DNA from: Ramlibacter sp.
GTDB lineage: Bacteria; Pseudomonadota; Gammaproteobacteria; Burkholderiales; Burkholderiaceae_C
Direction: 5' to 3'
Assembly (NCBI GenBank): GCA_019635415.1
Contig: JAHBZN010000008.1
Location: 1 to 64,000, forward strand
Length of the DNA: 64,000 nucleotides
This document shows, piece after piece, positions 6,745 through 15,297 of the stretch (within the stretch, counting starts at the first letter, position 1; each line of letters begins with the position of its first letter). Below the pieces are notes generated by a model that was given only the letters and a program-made list of their open reading frames with translations, did not search any database and was not told where the DNA came from. The position numbers and the translations under genes are program-made.

Positions 6745-7427
6745 TGGCGCACCCAAAGCTTGTTGAATGCACTGGGGCCGCCTGATGGAGCGGGGAGGGC
6801 TTGCGTAGCGTTGGGGGAAAACGCAATGTGCAGGGTTACTTTGCTCGGTGATTCGTCTTCTGGAATGAGCCTGTCGGAAGTCCGAACAATTGTTACTCCA
6901 TCAGGCTCCTCAAGCTGCATGCTACGCACTGCCTCTTCTCTTGCCCAACTGCATTGGGTCGCTGCGCTCCACAGGGGGCGAATGGAAATCAGTTTGCCGT
7001 TCATGGGGCCCTCCCAACTGTTTAACTGATGCCAAAGCCGGAGCGGCATTGCCCCAGCCGCACCCACATGGCGGCGGTCTGTTTGACACAATACTTGTTC
7101 GATCGGCATCTGCAACTGGGCCGCGGCTGCGGCACGGGCCAAGGTGAAAATTTCGTGATGATTGGACACACCTTCAGGGAGCGCAAACTGAATCAACGGA
7201 CAAAAGCCAGATCCGAGCCAAACTCGAAGTCGCCTTCTCCAGAAGGAGTGTGCTCGTGCCGGGGCAAGGCGTGAATCAGCGAGAAGTTGCCCGATATCTG
7301 CCAATCGCAAATCAACCGGCATTGTCGGCGCGTGCTGGCGAAAGACAAGCTCACCATCGATACGACGGACGACTGACGCGCTGATCCCGAGGTACAAATC
7401 GATTGAATTATTCAACTCCCACAACAC
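6741..7427 (-). CDS. PilM/GspL-like cytoplasmic platform protein (divergent)
   Basis: This 228-residue protein begins at the GTG at 7427, because a perfect GAGGAGG ribosome-binding sequence lies six bases before it; upstream in-frame codons have no such signal. The gene overlaps the end of the GspE-like gene by 20 bases. The opening NNSIDLYLGISASVVRRIDG resembles the first strands of the actin-like fold of PilM and GspL. No membrane helix is evident, so the protein should be cytoplasmic and could bridge the ATPase and the PilN-like protein encoded next. It is shorter than PilM (about 350 residues), so the assignment rests mainly on position. Confidence 0.5.
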   Translation of the reverse strand: MLWELNNSIDLYLGISASVVRRIDGELVFRQHAPTMPVDLRLADIGQLLADSRLAPARAHSFWRRRLRVWLGSGFCPLIQFALPEGVSNHHEIFTLARAAAAAQLQMPIEQVLCQTDRRHVGAAGAMPLRLWHQLNSWEGPMNGKLISIRPLWSAATQCSWAREEAVRSMQLEEPDGVTIVRTSDRLIPEDESPSKVTLHIAFSPNATQALPAPSGGPSAFNKLWVRH

Positions 7428-9063
7428 GGGCAACCTCCTCCATTGACGTAATGCCTTGGGCGACCATGGTGAGCGCCCGTGACAGCAAATCGTCGTGTCC
7501 ATCTCGATAAATGCCTTGCTTCAGTTCCGTCATCGTCGCCTTTCTGACCATCAGGTCTCGAATCAGGTCACTCAACTGGTGCACCTCAGCAACGACAATT
7601 CGACCACGATACCCGGTGTCTCGGCAGCGGCTGCAGCCCTTCGGCGCCGGCAGCCTATCAGGCGCAGCTAACTGACGGGATGCATAAAGTGCCTTCACGG
7701 CCTCGGAAGAGGGTCTCCAATCACCGCAATGACCACAAACGCGCCTCAATAGGCGCTGCACAATGATTCCGTTGAGCGCAGATGCCAGCCCAAAGGGATC
7801 TATATCAAAATGCTGAAATCGACCGATGACGTCCAGCAAGCTGTTGGCGTGCACAGTGGTGAAAACTAAATGGCCGGTCAATGACGACTGAACAGCAATC
7901 TCGGCAGTCTCTGCATCGCGAATCTCGCCCACCAAAATCTTGTCTGGATCATGACGGAGGATCGACCGCAGGCCCGTAGCAAAAGTCAATCCTTTTTGCT
8001 CATTCACGGGAATCTGGAGGACGCCAGGAAGCTCATACTCGACGGGATCTTCGATGGTGATGATTTTTTCGAGACCCGTATTCACCTCCGACAATGCTGC
8101 ATAGACGGTGGTTGTCTTGCCGCTGCCTGTTGGCCCAGTTACCAGTAGCATGCCGTGCGGTCTGGACGAAAGAGCACGTATCCGGGCTCCAAGCTCCTCG
8201 GAGAAGCCCAGAAGATCCAGCGATATGGACTCCGAGGCGTTGCGCAGGCGCGCCTTGTCCAAAAGTCGCAAAACTACATCCTCGCCGAAAATGCTTGGCA
8301 TCACTGAGACACGAAGATCAATCTCGTCACCGCTGGGATGGCGCCATCGAGTTCGCCCATCCTGAGGGCGACGCCTCTCGGTGATGTCCAACTGGGCCAA
8401 CACCTTGATTCTCGACACAACCTCTTCGGCTTGTCGTGATCCCGGCAGAGACGCGCCAGGTGCCATTACCCCATCAAGGCGGTACTTGATGACGATCCCT
8501 GTGCGATGGGTCTCGAAGTGAACGTCGCTCGCGCCTTCGGAATAGGCATGCGCGATTGCGCTGTCGACAAACGTGACGACGGTGCCGTCTGGTCCAACAC
8601 GGGTTGACTGATGGAGTTGCTTACCTGGCATGAGCTTGTCTTGGCCGCCTGAAACGGCCTGACGGAGAAGCTCCATTTGCCCGGGGAGCGCGAGGGCTAG
8701 TCGTGCATTGCCATTTGAGTGTCGGGCTAACATCTTCAAGGCCGCTGATGACCATGGATCTTCGACGATTAACAACGGGTTCTTGGCCACCGTCAACTCA
8801 TAGCAGGTTCCTGTAGCGCCTAGATCATTAGGAGGCCTTGTCCCCATTGCCGCGATTAGCTCCAGGTCGCTCACCACGCTCACCCCTTGACTCTGCAGCA
8901 AGAGTGCAGAGAGCTGCCCATGATCCAGGCCCGACTCCCGGGTCAGAGCCTGCCACAAATTCGCGCCCGGCACGATTGATTTGCGTGCCTCCTCCAACAG
9001 CACATCAAACGGAGGTGACGATGTCATGTCGCGAGAAGATGCAAGAGGATCCAATATGCGCAT
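7408..9063 (-). CDS. GspE/PilB-like secretion or pilus assembly ATPase
   Basis: This is a 551-residue hexameric ATPase of the type II secretion/type IV pilus family, which powers extension of the pseudopilus. Seen: Walker A GPTGSGKTTTVY near residue 309, an Asp box with IIIEDPVEYELPG-like text, Walker B ILVGEIRD near 375, and a four-cysteine zinc loop (CGHC near 440, then CSRC and TGYRGR). An N-terminal domain of about 150 residues precedes the core. The ATG at 9063 was preferred because AAGGTGA lies just before it; a GTG at 9072 overlaps the gspF-like stop and is possible. It is clearly distinct from the second GspE at 29334-30722. Confidence 0.9.
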   Translation of the reverse strand: MRILDPLASSRDMTSSPPFDVLLEEARKSIVPGANLWQALTRESGLDHGQLSALLLQSQGVSVVSDLELIAAMGTRPPNDLGATGTCYELTVAKNPLLIVEDPWSSAALKMLARHSNGNARLALALPGQMELLRQAVSGGQDKLMPGKQLHQSTRVGPDGTVVTFVDSAIAHAYSEGASDVHFETHRTGIVIKYRLDGVMAPGASLPGSRQAEEVVSRIKVLAQLDITERRRPQDGRTRWRHPSGDEIDLRVSVMPSIFGEDVVLRLLDKARLRNASESISLDLLGFSEELGARIRALSSRPHGMLLVTGPTGSGKTTTVYAALSEVNTGLEKIITIEDPVEYELPGVLQIPVNEQKGLTFATGLRSILRHDPDKILVGEIRDAETAEIAVQSSLTGHLVFTTVHANSLLDVIGRFQHFDIDPFGLASALNGIIVQRLLRRVCGHCGDWRPSSEAVKALYASRQLAAPDRLPAPKGCSRCRDTGYRGRIVVAEVHQLSDLIRDLMVRKATMTELKQGIYRDGHDDLLSRALTMVAQGITSMEEVARVVGVE

Positions 9064-9068
9064 CAAAG

Positions 9069-10253
9069 TCACCTTAGGCGTGTCGCCATGTCGAAAACAG
9101 GTAGATACATCGCTACAACGATAGACCCCACCATTACTGCGACAAGCATCAAAAGAACAGGCTCAACAACCCGAGTCAACCGGTCCACGAACAGCTCAAA
9201 TCTTTGAGAATGAATGTCTGAAACGACGTTTGCAGCCAGGTAGAAATCGCCATTTCGCTCGGCCGCGGCCATCAGGCGGTGGCCTACCTCATCGCACAAC
9301 TTCTCGGAGTACAAGGCTTCGGCTACAGAACCGCCACGCGTGATCTTCTGACCGGCGTTGCTTACTGCTGCACTCAGTCGGGGTGACAGGGCGGCGCTGC
9401 TGGCGACATTGATCGCCTCGACAAATGGGTACCCACCCTTTGTCAGCAATGCGAGAGCTTGATAGATCATCGCCAAATGAAAATCTTCAACCCTGATGCG
9501 AAGAAAGGGGACGTGAGAAATGAACCACTTCACGCCTTTCGTCGCCCATCCGGACGTAACCCAGTAAGCAAGAAGGCAAATTGCCAGAAGGGACCCAGCG
9601 ATGAAAGCGGTTTGGTTTGCACTTACAAAGCTGCTGAATTGAATCATGAGTGCAGTTACGCCACTTCCTCGGCCACGAAGGTTTTCGTACATGCGGGCAA
9701 AGCTCGGGATCACCACAACAAGCAGAAAGAAGGAGATCCCCAGCCCGAGGGCTGACACCAGCAATGGGTAAATCGCCGCGCTGACAACCTTCCTTCGAAG
9801 TTCCTCCACAAGATCGTCAAAGCGAAGGTAATCGTCGAGAGCGGCCACAAGGTCGCTGGTTCTTTCGCCAGCGCGTACGGCGGCAATCAAGACCGGGGGC
9901 GTACCGTCCAGTCCCTGCAAAGCAGTTGACAGTGCTTGGCCTTGCTGTAAACGGGAGAGCAAGCCCTTGGCAAGGTTGTGGTCGCGGCGACCCGAAATTC
10001 CCCGCGTAGCCAATGTGTCGGTGGCCTCCACAACGGTCATGCCCGCCCGTATCAAGGTCCGAATCTCGCGACAAAATAAGGGAAATGCATCGCGGCGTGG
10101 TTGGGGCCTTTTATCTCGCAGTTGTGACACGCTCAATGGAACGTATCCGCCCAATTGCATGGCGCTTTCTGCCTCACGGGCGTCCCGCGCATCAATCTCA
10201 TGGATGCTCACATTGGCTTCGCCCAACCTTACCGCTTTAACTTGGAACTTCAT
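9069..10253 (-). CDS. GspF/PilC-like inner-membrane platform protein
   Basis: This 394-residue protein has the two repeated T2SSF domains: the first contains FCREIRTLIRAGMTVVEA, the second contains IYQALALLTKGGYPFVEA. There are three main hydrophobic segments (about residues 160-185, 210-230 and 365-390). GspF/PilC proteins sit in the inner membrane and couple the ATPase to the pseudopilins. The start is the ATG at 10253. It lies nine bases downstream of the pseudopilin gene and ends five bases before the ATPase start, so all three are one transcript. Confidence 0.9.
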   Translation of the reverse strand: MKFQVKAVRLGEANVSIHEIDARDAREAESAMQLGGYVPLSVSQLRDKRPQPRRDAFPLFCREIRTLIRAGMTVVEATDTLATRGISGRRDHNLAKGLLSRLQQGQALSTALQGLDGTPPVLIAAVRAGERTSDLVAALDDYLRFDDLVEELRRKVVSAAIYPLLVSALGLGISFFLLVVVIPSFARMYENLRGRGSGVTALMIQFSSFVSANQTAFIAGSLLAICLLAYWVTSGWATKGVKWFISHVPFLRIRVEDFHLAMIYQALALLTKGGYPFVEAINVASSAALSPRLSAAVSNAGQKITRGGSVAEALYSEKLCDEVGHRLMAAAERNGDFYLAANVVSDIHSQRFELFVDRLTRVVEPVLLMLVAVMVGSIVVAMYLPVFDMATRLR

Positions 10254-10262
10254 GGCCAATCG

Positions 10263-10757
10263 TTACTTCGCGCCAGCAGGCTCCGGAGATTTATATAAAA
10301 AAATCCAATCTGCATATTGACGGGAAGCAGGGAGTTGCAGTGTCTCCAAGTTGATCCGTGCAGTCCGAATTGGCGACTCCAGGCTTTTGCTGTAAACGCC
10401 TGAAATGCCCCCATCCTCCGATTCGATGATTCCCCAATCCGTGCTTCGGGTAACGGGATCGGGGTAGAGGTCGCGAATGTGTCGAAGCGTGCCCACGTAG
10501 CGCTTGTCGTGCAACAGATCCTTTAGTGATCGAGGCCACTCCTTGACCATCCCAGGGGAGGCAGAATAGTAAGATCCAATTGCGCGTGCATAGGCTTCTC
10601 CCACTCTGAGCAAATCCTCTTCACGGTCACGACGAGCTTGCTCAGAAACCACAACCATGACTTGCTGCGTGGCAATTGCCAGCACTGTTAGCGCGGCAAG
10701 CGTCAGGAGAAGCGTGAATCCATGCTGGCGTGCTGCGGGTGAGTCACCAGCTTGCAT
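10263..10757 (-). CDS. Minor pseudopilin lacking Glu5
   Basis: This 164-residue protein starts at the ATG at 10757, which overlaps the end of the preceding pseudopilin gene. The prepilin peptidase site is HG|FTLLLTLAALTVLAI. The residue at +5 of the mature chain is leucine instead of the glutamate nearly always found in major pseudopilins. That is typical of tip or GspK-type minor subunits, which skip the Glu5-Phe1 contact. The rest is a soluble domain with YPDPVTRSTDWGII, a loop resembling the one in GspG-like pseudopilins. It probably caps or initiates the pseudopilus. Confidence 0.7.
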   Translation of the reverse strand: MQAGDSPAARQHGFTLLLTLAALTVLAIATQQVMVVVSEQARRDREEDLLRVGEAYARAIGSYYSASPGMVKEWPRSLKDLLHDKRYVGTLRHIRDLYPDPVTRSTDWGIIESEDGGISGVYSKSLESPIRTARINLETLQLPASRQYADWIFLYKSPEPAGAK

Positions 10758-11163
10758 AGCTGCTCCCGTCGGCCGCTTTCCCGGCAGCACCGCTACGGAT
10801 GTCAAAAACACCGGTTGCAGCTCCTTCCATGGGTGGGACGATCACCCAGCTGTCGTGACTCTGGGTCACGGGATCAATAGGGACCACCCGCAGATAGCGT
10901 TGCTCTACCAACTCGGATAAATTGACGGGGTAGCGCCCCTTGTCCCTGTAAAACTGATCGATCACGCTGCGCAATCCATACAGGTTCTGGCGCAGCACAG
11001 TCTCTCTGGCCCCGTCAATGTGACCGAAGTATGCGGGTACGACCATGGCTGCAAGTATCGCCAGCACTGTGAGAACGACCAGCAGCTCAATCAGCGTGAA
11101 GCCACGCGTGTCGCGTGTCTGCGCCCTTGGTCGGCGGAGTGGGTGACGTAGTGGGCTCACCAT
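10744..11163 (-). CDS. GspG-like pseudopilin
   Basis: This is a 139-residue pseudopilin. The class III leader is followed by the cleavage site G|FTLIELLVVLTVLAILAAM with Glu5 present. The C-terminal part (YRDKGRYPVNLSELVEQRYL, then PIDPVTQSHDSW) matches the short major pseudopilins of the GspG type. It needs a prepilin peptidase (PilD/GspO), which is not encoded in this operon. It is likely the main shaft subunit, and it overlaps both neighbouring pseudopilin genes. Confidence 0.85.
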   Translation of the reverse strand: MVSPLRHPLRRPRAQTRDTRGFTLIELLVVLTVLAILAAMVVPAYFGHIDGARETVLRQNLYGLRSVIDQFYRDKGRYPVNLSELVEQRYLRVVPIDPVTQSHDSWVIVPPMEGAATGVFDIRSGAAGKAADGSSYASW

Positions 11164-11657
11164 GTTGAGTAGTGCGTACCGTCCAGCGCGACAGCCTTCG
11201 ACGACGATCTAACGTCGTATACATCAGTTCCCGGCTCAGGACGGTCTGCCGGAGAGGCATAGCTCCTCAGGAGCCATGTGCTGTCAGCTGGGAGATCTTT
11301 GTTCGCAAATGGATCGCGTGGGACGCGTCGCAAAAAAAACAGTACTTCGTCCGGGAAACGAGGCGTGGCGGAGGGTCTTCCCTCAACAAGAACATTGAGG
11401 CTGGCCGGATAACCAGACTCACCATTACCAATCTTGATGGATCCTTGGTCAGTCGCTTTTTTGTAGGCGTCGATGGCCGAACGGATCTCCCACAAGGCCC
11501 TGCGCAGTTCACGTTCTTTCTGGGCCGTTATCAATGTTTCGCCAAGAGGAAGAATGGCCGTAGCCAGAATGCCCAGGACCGCCATCGACACAAGCAACTC
11601 AATGAGCGTGAAACCCCGCAGCGATCTCGTTTGCAATAAGGGCCCCCTATTTGTCAT
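11157..11657 (-). CDS. Pseudopilin, GspG/H-like
   Basis: This 166-residue prepilin-like protein carries the cleavage motif G|FTLIELLVSMAVLGILATA with Glu5. The body has a helical spine (ERELRRALWEIRSAIDAYKK) and a globular domain containing FPDEVLFFLRRVPRDPF, similar to the RYPxxL...DPF pattern of GspG-like subunits. It is the first of three consecutive pseudopilin genes after the secretin. The start overlaps the secretin stop region by 11 bases. Confidence 0.82.
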   Translation of the reverse strand: MTNRGPLLQTRSLRGFTLIELLVSMAVLGILATAILPLGETLITAQKERELRRALWEIRSAIDAYKKATDQGSIKIGNGESGYPASLNVLVEGRPSATPRFPDEVLFFLRRVPRDPFANKDLPADSTWLLRSYASPADRPEPGTDVYDVRSSSKAVALDGTHYSTW

Positions 11658-13974
11658 CGCTCACCTGAATTCGCGTTGCAGGGGGAGGGGCGGCAGGCGG
11701 GACCAGCCCCGGCCCAAATGGCGCAAAGCCGTTGATCTTGATTTCAGACGTTCCAGCCTCTTTTGCGCGGACCTTCAGACGCAGCACGCTGCCTTCACCC
11801 GCTTGACCTTCATTGTTGGTGCCGACAGAGCTAACGCCTATTTTGCCGGAGTCTTTGTTGATTGAATATGCGAATCGGCCTTCTGCGGGCTGCTGGCCAA
11901 AATACGAACCCCGAATGACCTCGACTATCTCGATAGTTTGAGGCGCATAAACCACCTCCAATGGAAACCCGTTCAGAGGCACATGTGAGCTCAGACGAAG
12001 TTCGAGCTCAAACTCCTTCCCAACCTGCACCTTGGTCGGTCCTTGCCAAGCCAGTGTCACACCTGGCTTGATGGCTGTCGCTCGCGGTTGCGCGCCGACC
12101 GTGCCTTGCGGAGCCAGCGATACTTCTCTGGATGCGAGCGTTCTCGGCGCCCCCACGGATCGCCCCGGGCCAGATGTGCTCGGGCGTTCACTGTTCGCCG
12201 TAGCACCGGCACTGGGTGCGGGCCTGAGCCGCGTGTCGTTCTCAGTGCCCACCCAAAGTTCAGACTGCCAGATTTCGGGTCGCGGGGCGGGGCGCAGGAT
12301 GCGCGGGGTGATTGCCAGAACCAGCTCTGTCCGCTGGAACTCGTCTTTCTGGCTTGAGAACAGTCGCCCTGCCACCGGCAGGTCGCCCAATCCTGGAATC
12401 TTGTTGGCGTTGGTACGATCCTCGTTGCTTATCAGTCCGGCCAGCAGTTGTGTCTCACCATCTTTGAGCCTTAACGTGGTGCTAGCGTTGCGCGTACCTA
12501 TCTGATAGGCGAGTGACCCACCCGTTGTACGGATTTCGCGTGCAAGAGAGCTTACTTCCAGCCCGAGCTTTATGAGTACCTCGTCATCCGGCGACACCAC
12601 GGGCTCCACTTCAAGCTTGAGTCCCACATCCAGATAGTTAATGCTCTCGGACACGAAGCCGTTGGGCGAGGCCGTGGAAGTGATGACGGGAATCTTGTCG
12701 CCAATGAGAATCTTTGCTTTCTCCCGATTCCGTGTTCGAATCCGTGGGTTGGCCAGTGTATTGAAATCGCCGACTTCGCGCCGCAGGTTGACCAGTAAGC
12801 TGCCCACGCTTACGCCGACCTGGCTGGAGTTGATGTTGCGCAATCCATTGACAGTGAGCCCGGCCCCGGTGGTGGAGCCGCTACCCAGTGGAGTAAGGGT
12901 AAATGAGTTGGGGAAATTGACTCCCAGTTCCAGCAGCCTGGAGCTTTTTATCTCCAGAACTTCGACTTCAAGCATGACCTCGGCATCGCCGACGTCATGA
13001 AGAGCCACCAGCCGCTCCGCCAGGGAGACAATTTCTGGAGGCTCCCGCAATGCAATAAAGTTGGCGCGTTCATCAAGAAATACTTCTTTGATCCGTAGCA
13101 ACCCCTTCAACAATGCGGCTGTGGCCTTGGCTTCTGCATGGGCCAAATAGAAAACCCGAATGACCTGCTCCTGGTGTTCGCGCCGTTTTTCGGGGGTGTT
13201 GGGATAAAGCAGAACCGTCTTGGAGTCGATCGTGCGGCGCGCCAACTGATTGGAACCGGCAACGAGGTCTATCGCCTCTTCGAGCGGGGCGCTTTTGATG
13301 AAGATGGTGCTGCGCGTCTCCGTCTTGACATCCTTGTCCAGAATGAAATTCACGCCGCTGCCGCGGGTAATGGCGTCCAGCAGTGTCGAGAGTGGAGCTC
13401 CGCGGAAATCAAGGCTAACCGGACGCGACTCGGCCAACGCGCGTCGGCCCGATGACTCGGTTTGAGTTCGGGCACCCGCTTCCAACTGTCGCTGGACGGC
13501 AAGCAAGGCTGGTTGGCGAGGGTTTGCGTGCAGTGCCGCCTCAATTTTGCTCAAGGCCCGTGCATGCTGGTTGGCGCTCGCCAACGCTCGCGCCTCGGCA
13601 ACGATCGCGCGAATGGATTCCTCCTGATCAAGTTCCAGCTCCAGAGCGGTCAGGCGCTGGTTTCCAGGAGCCAGAGCCTTTGCCCTTGTCAGAGTTTGGC
13701 TGGCAGCCTCCATCTTGCCGGCGGCGCGTTCTCTGATGGCCTGGTCGATCAATCTCGCAACCGCATCTTCACGGGCGGTCAGCAAGCCTGCGCGCAACAG
13801 GGTGCTATCGGGGTATTGCTTCAGGCCGTCCTGCAACCCGGCTATCGCCGCCTCGTAGCGGCCTTCGCGCAGGTCTTTATCCGCCTCATTGCGGTACATC
13901 TGTGCGCAGGCGCTGACCAACGCGACCAGAGCAAGGCAACCGCCAAGGCGGGTGTATCTGAAGCTGGGTTTCAT
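11647..13974 (-). CDS. Lipoprotein secretin with TPR-like N-terminus and C-terminal cohesin-like domain
   Basis: This 775-residue outer-membrane secretin forms the exit pore. Seen in order: a lipoprotein signal with lipobox LVSAC near residue 23; a TPR-like region to about 165 (EGRYEAAIAGLQDGLKQYP); a secretin short N-terminal domain (VSLDFRGAPLSTLLDAITRG); N-domains with ALLKGLLRI; the secretin core with VGLKLEVEPVV and VPVAGRLFSS; and a proline/serine-rich linker. From about 639 to 775 there is an extra domain (VQVGKEFELELRL, then GFPLEVVYAP, ending GTSEIKINGF) that looks like a cohesin fold. Cohesins bind dockerins in cellulosomes. On a secretin it may contact substrate or scaffold. This domain is absent from the canonical GspD at 30726-32825. 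Confidence 0.85.
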   Translation of the reverse strand: MKPSFRYTRLGGCLALVALVSACAQMYRNEADKDLREGRYEAAIAGLQDGLKQYPDSTLLRAGLLTAREDAVARLIDQAIRERAAGKMEAASQTLTRAKALAPGNQRLTALELELDQEESIRAIVAEARALASANQHARALSKIEAALHANPRQPALLAVQRQLEAGARTQTESSGRRALAESRPVSLDFRGAPLSTLLDAITRGSGVNFILDKDVKTETRSTIFIKSAPLEEAIDLVAGSNQLARRTIDSKTVLLYPNTPEKRREHQEQVIRVFYLAHAEAKATAALLKGLLRIKEVFLDERANFIALREPPEIVSLAERLVALHDVGDAEVMLEVEVLEIKSSRLLELGVNFPNSFTLTPLGSGSTTGAGLTVNGLRNINSSQVGVSVGSLLVNLRREVGDFNTLANPRIRTRNREKAKILIGDKIPVITSTASPNGFVSESINYLDVGLKLEVEPVVSPDDEVLIKLGLEVSSLAREIRTTGGSLAYQIGTRNASTTLRLKDGETQLLAGLISNEDRTNANKIPGLGDLPVAGRLFSSQKDEFQRTELVLAITPRILRPAPRPEIWQSELWVGTENDTRLRPAPSAGATANSERPSTSGPGRSVGAPRTLASREVSLAPQGTVGAQPRATAIKPGVTLAWQGPTKVQVGKEFELELRLSSHVPLNGFPLEVVYAPQTIEIVEVIRGSYFGQQPAEGRFAYSINKDSGKIGVSSVGTNNEGQAGEGSVLRLKVRAKEAGTSEIKINGFAPFGPGLVPPAAPPPATRIQVSDDK

Positions 13975-14552
13975 CGAAGCTCGTAAGGTGGTGTGGGGGG
14001 CAAGTCGAACTTGGCTTCGGTGCGAAGTGCGGGGTATTCCAGGGTGACAGCCGCATCAGAAACGCTTTTGACCACATAGCCATTTGGCAGCGTAACGCCC
14101 CTGACCAATGCCACAGCCTGTGTGCCATGAGTCGCAAAGACAAGCATTTGCCCCTCGGGGGTTCTCATACGCCCCGTGAACCGCAAGTCTAGAGGCGGCG
14201 GCTGCGGTGCTGTGGCGGGGCCGGTCGATGTCTGCGCTTGCGGGGGCGTGAGGATGGGCCGTATTTGAAGTCCGGCTGTTGAAGCCGTGGACTTCGAAGG
14301 GAGCGGGGCAACAGGGCTGACTAAAAACGGGTCGCGAGCTGAAGGCTCCAAGACAGCGCGATCGATACCCTTCATCAGAGTTGGCGAAGGCTCGGCGGCC
14401 ACCGGCCTTGCAGGGATGGCAGATTGATGGACTGCATTCGGGCCGCCAGCAATCGCACTGATTTGCCACCACCAAGCGCACAGCGCCACTACCGCGCCAA
14501 GCATGGCCAAGCCGATGGCGAAAAGCGGGTTGGACGGGTCAATCCGCGACAT
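13971..14552 (-). CDS. PilP/GspC-like periplasmic connector protein
   Basis: This protein of about 193 residues starts at the ATG at 14552. It has one N-terminal membrane helix (LFAIGLAMLGAVVALCAWWW), a long proline/alanine/threonine-rich linker, and a compact C-terminal beta domain (LRFTGRMRTPEGQMLVFATH, then VTLPNGYVVKSVS). The layout and the final domain match the HR/PilP domain that links the inner-membrane complex to the secretin. The gene overlaps the secretin start by four bases, which supports a direct partnership. Confidence 0.7.
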   Translation of the reverse strand: MSRIDPSNPLFAIGLAMLGAVVALCAWWWQISAIAGGPNAVHQSAIPARPVAAEPSPTLMKGIDRAVLEPSARDPFLVSPVAPLPSKSTASTAGLQIRPILTPPQAQTSTGPATAPQPPPLDLRFTGRMRTPEGQMLVFATHGTQAVALVRGVTLPNGYVVKSVSDAAVTLEYPALRTEAKFDLPPTPPYELR

Positions 14553-15075
14553 AAAGTGCCAACACAAGCCGCAACTCCTGCAAGGCACTGCCCGCCGCTG
14601 TGGGCTTCAGTCCGAGGGATTTGATCGCCAGCGACGGGTAGCGGCCCAGCAACTCGGCGATGAATGCCTTGCATGCCGAATAGCTGCACGTGGCTTGTAC
14701 GGTAATGCCCACATGGCCCCACTCTGTGGTGGTCGGGACCGCAGGCGTCATGGAGATTGTGCTGATCGATATATTGGTCGCCAGAGCAAAGCGCCCGGCG
14801 TCTCGAACCACATCATCGGCGCGCAGGCGGCTGACCAGCTTTTTCCTCAACTCCTGCGCCTGATCAGGCGCAGGAATAGGTTGGCGGGCCTGCCGGCTCG
14901 TCCTGGCCTTGGCTTCTTCAAGACCGGCGGCCAAATGGGCCGCCCGCACCAACTGGTAGCTCGCTCCCACGTGCAGGCAAGCTCCTAGCACCAGAAAAAG
15001 TGCCAACACCACCAATGCCAAATGTGGGGGCAGGCTGGCCCATGCTGTTATCAAATTAAATCGGAATCGCGGCAT
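14539..15075 (-). CDS. PilO/GspM-like inner-membrane protein, first gene of the secretion operon
   Basis: This 178-residue protein starts at the ATG at 15075. One N-terminal membrane helix (LALVVLALFLVLGACLHVG) is followed by a helical linker and a ferredoxin-like periplasmic region (ISISTISMTPAVPTTTEWG, then CKAFIAELLGRYPSLAI). PilO and GspM have this layout and form the inner-membrane alignment complex with PilN or GspL. It is the promoter-proximal gene of the ten-gene operon, and the 222-base gap upstream separates it from the divergent toxin-like genes. Confidence 0.68.
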   Translation of the reverse strand: MPRFRFNLITAWASLPPHLALVVLALFLVLGACLHVGASYQLVRAAHLAAGLEEAKARTSRQARQPIPAPDQAQELRKKLVSRLRADDVVRDAGRFALATNISISTISMTPAVPTTTEWGHVGITVQATCSYSACKAFIAELLGRYPSLAIKSLGLKPTAAGSALQELRLVLALYVAD

Positions 15076-15297
15076 GGTGCATACGGCGGTCCGACCGGGC
15101 CGCCAAAGTTGCAAAAAGGAGACGAGAACTAAAAGAACGCTGGCGCGAGAAATTTTTTGGGAGGCTCTTACTTTAGACTCGGCGGCTGTCGGTCGTAAGT
15201 ACCCAGCAGCTTGGCTTGTTTGATCAAAAGTATATGCCAAAGCTCGGGGGCATTTCGACCCCGCTATTGGGGTGTAAACCCCCGGAGGGAGGAATAG
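15076..15297. promoter_or_regulatory. Divergent intergenic region between the secretion operon and the SpvB/RHS genes
   Basis: These 222 bases must hold promoters for both directions. The plus-strand gene has a strong GGAGGGAGGA ribosome-binding sequence directly before its ATG. A small inverted repeat (GGGGT GTAA ACCCC) sits just upstream of it, near 15270-15282. No confident -35/-10 pair was found on either strand. Sharing a regulatory region suggests that the secretion machine and the exported proteins are controlled together. Confidence 0.45.
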
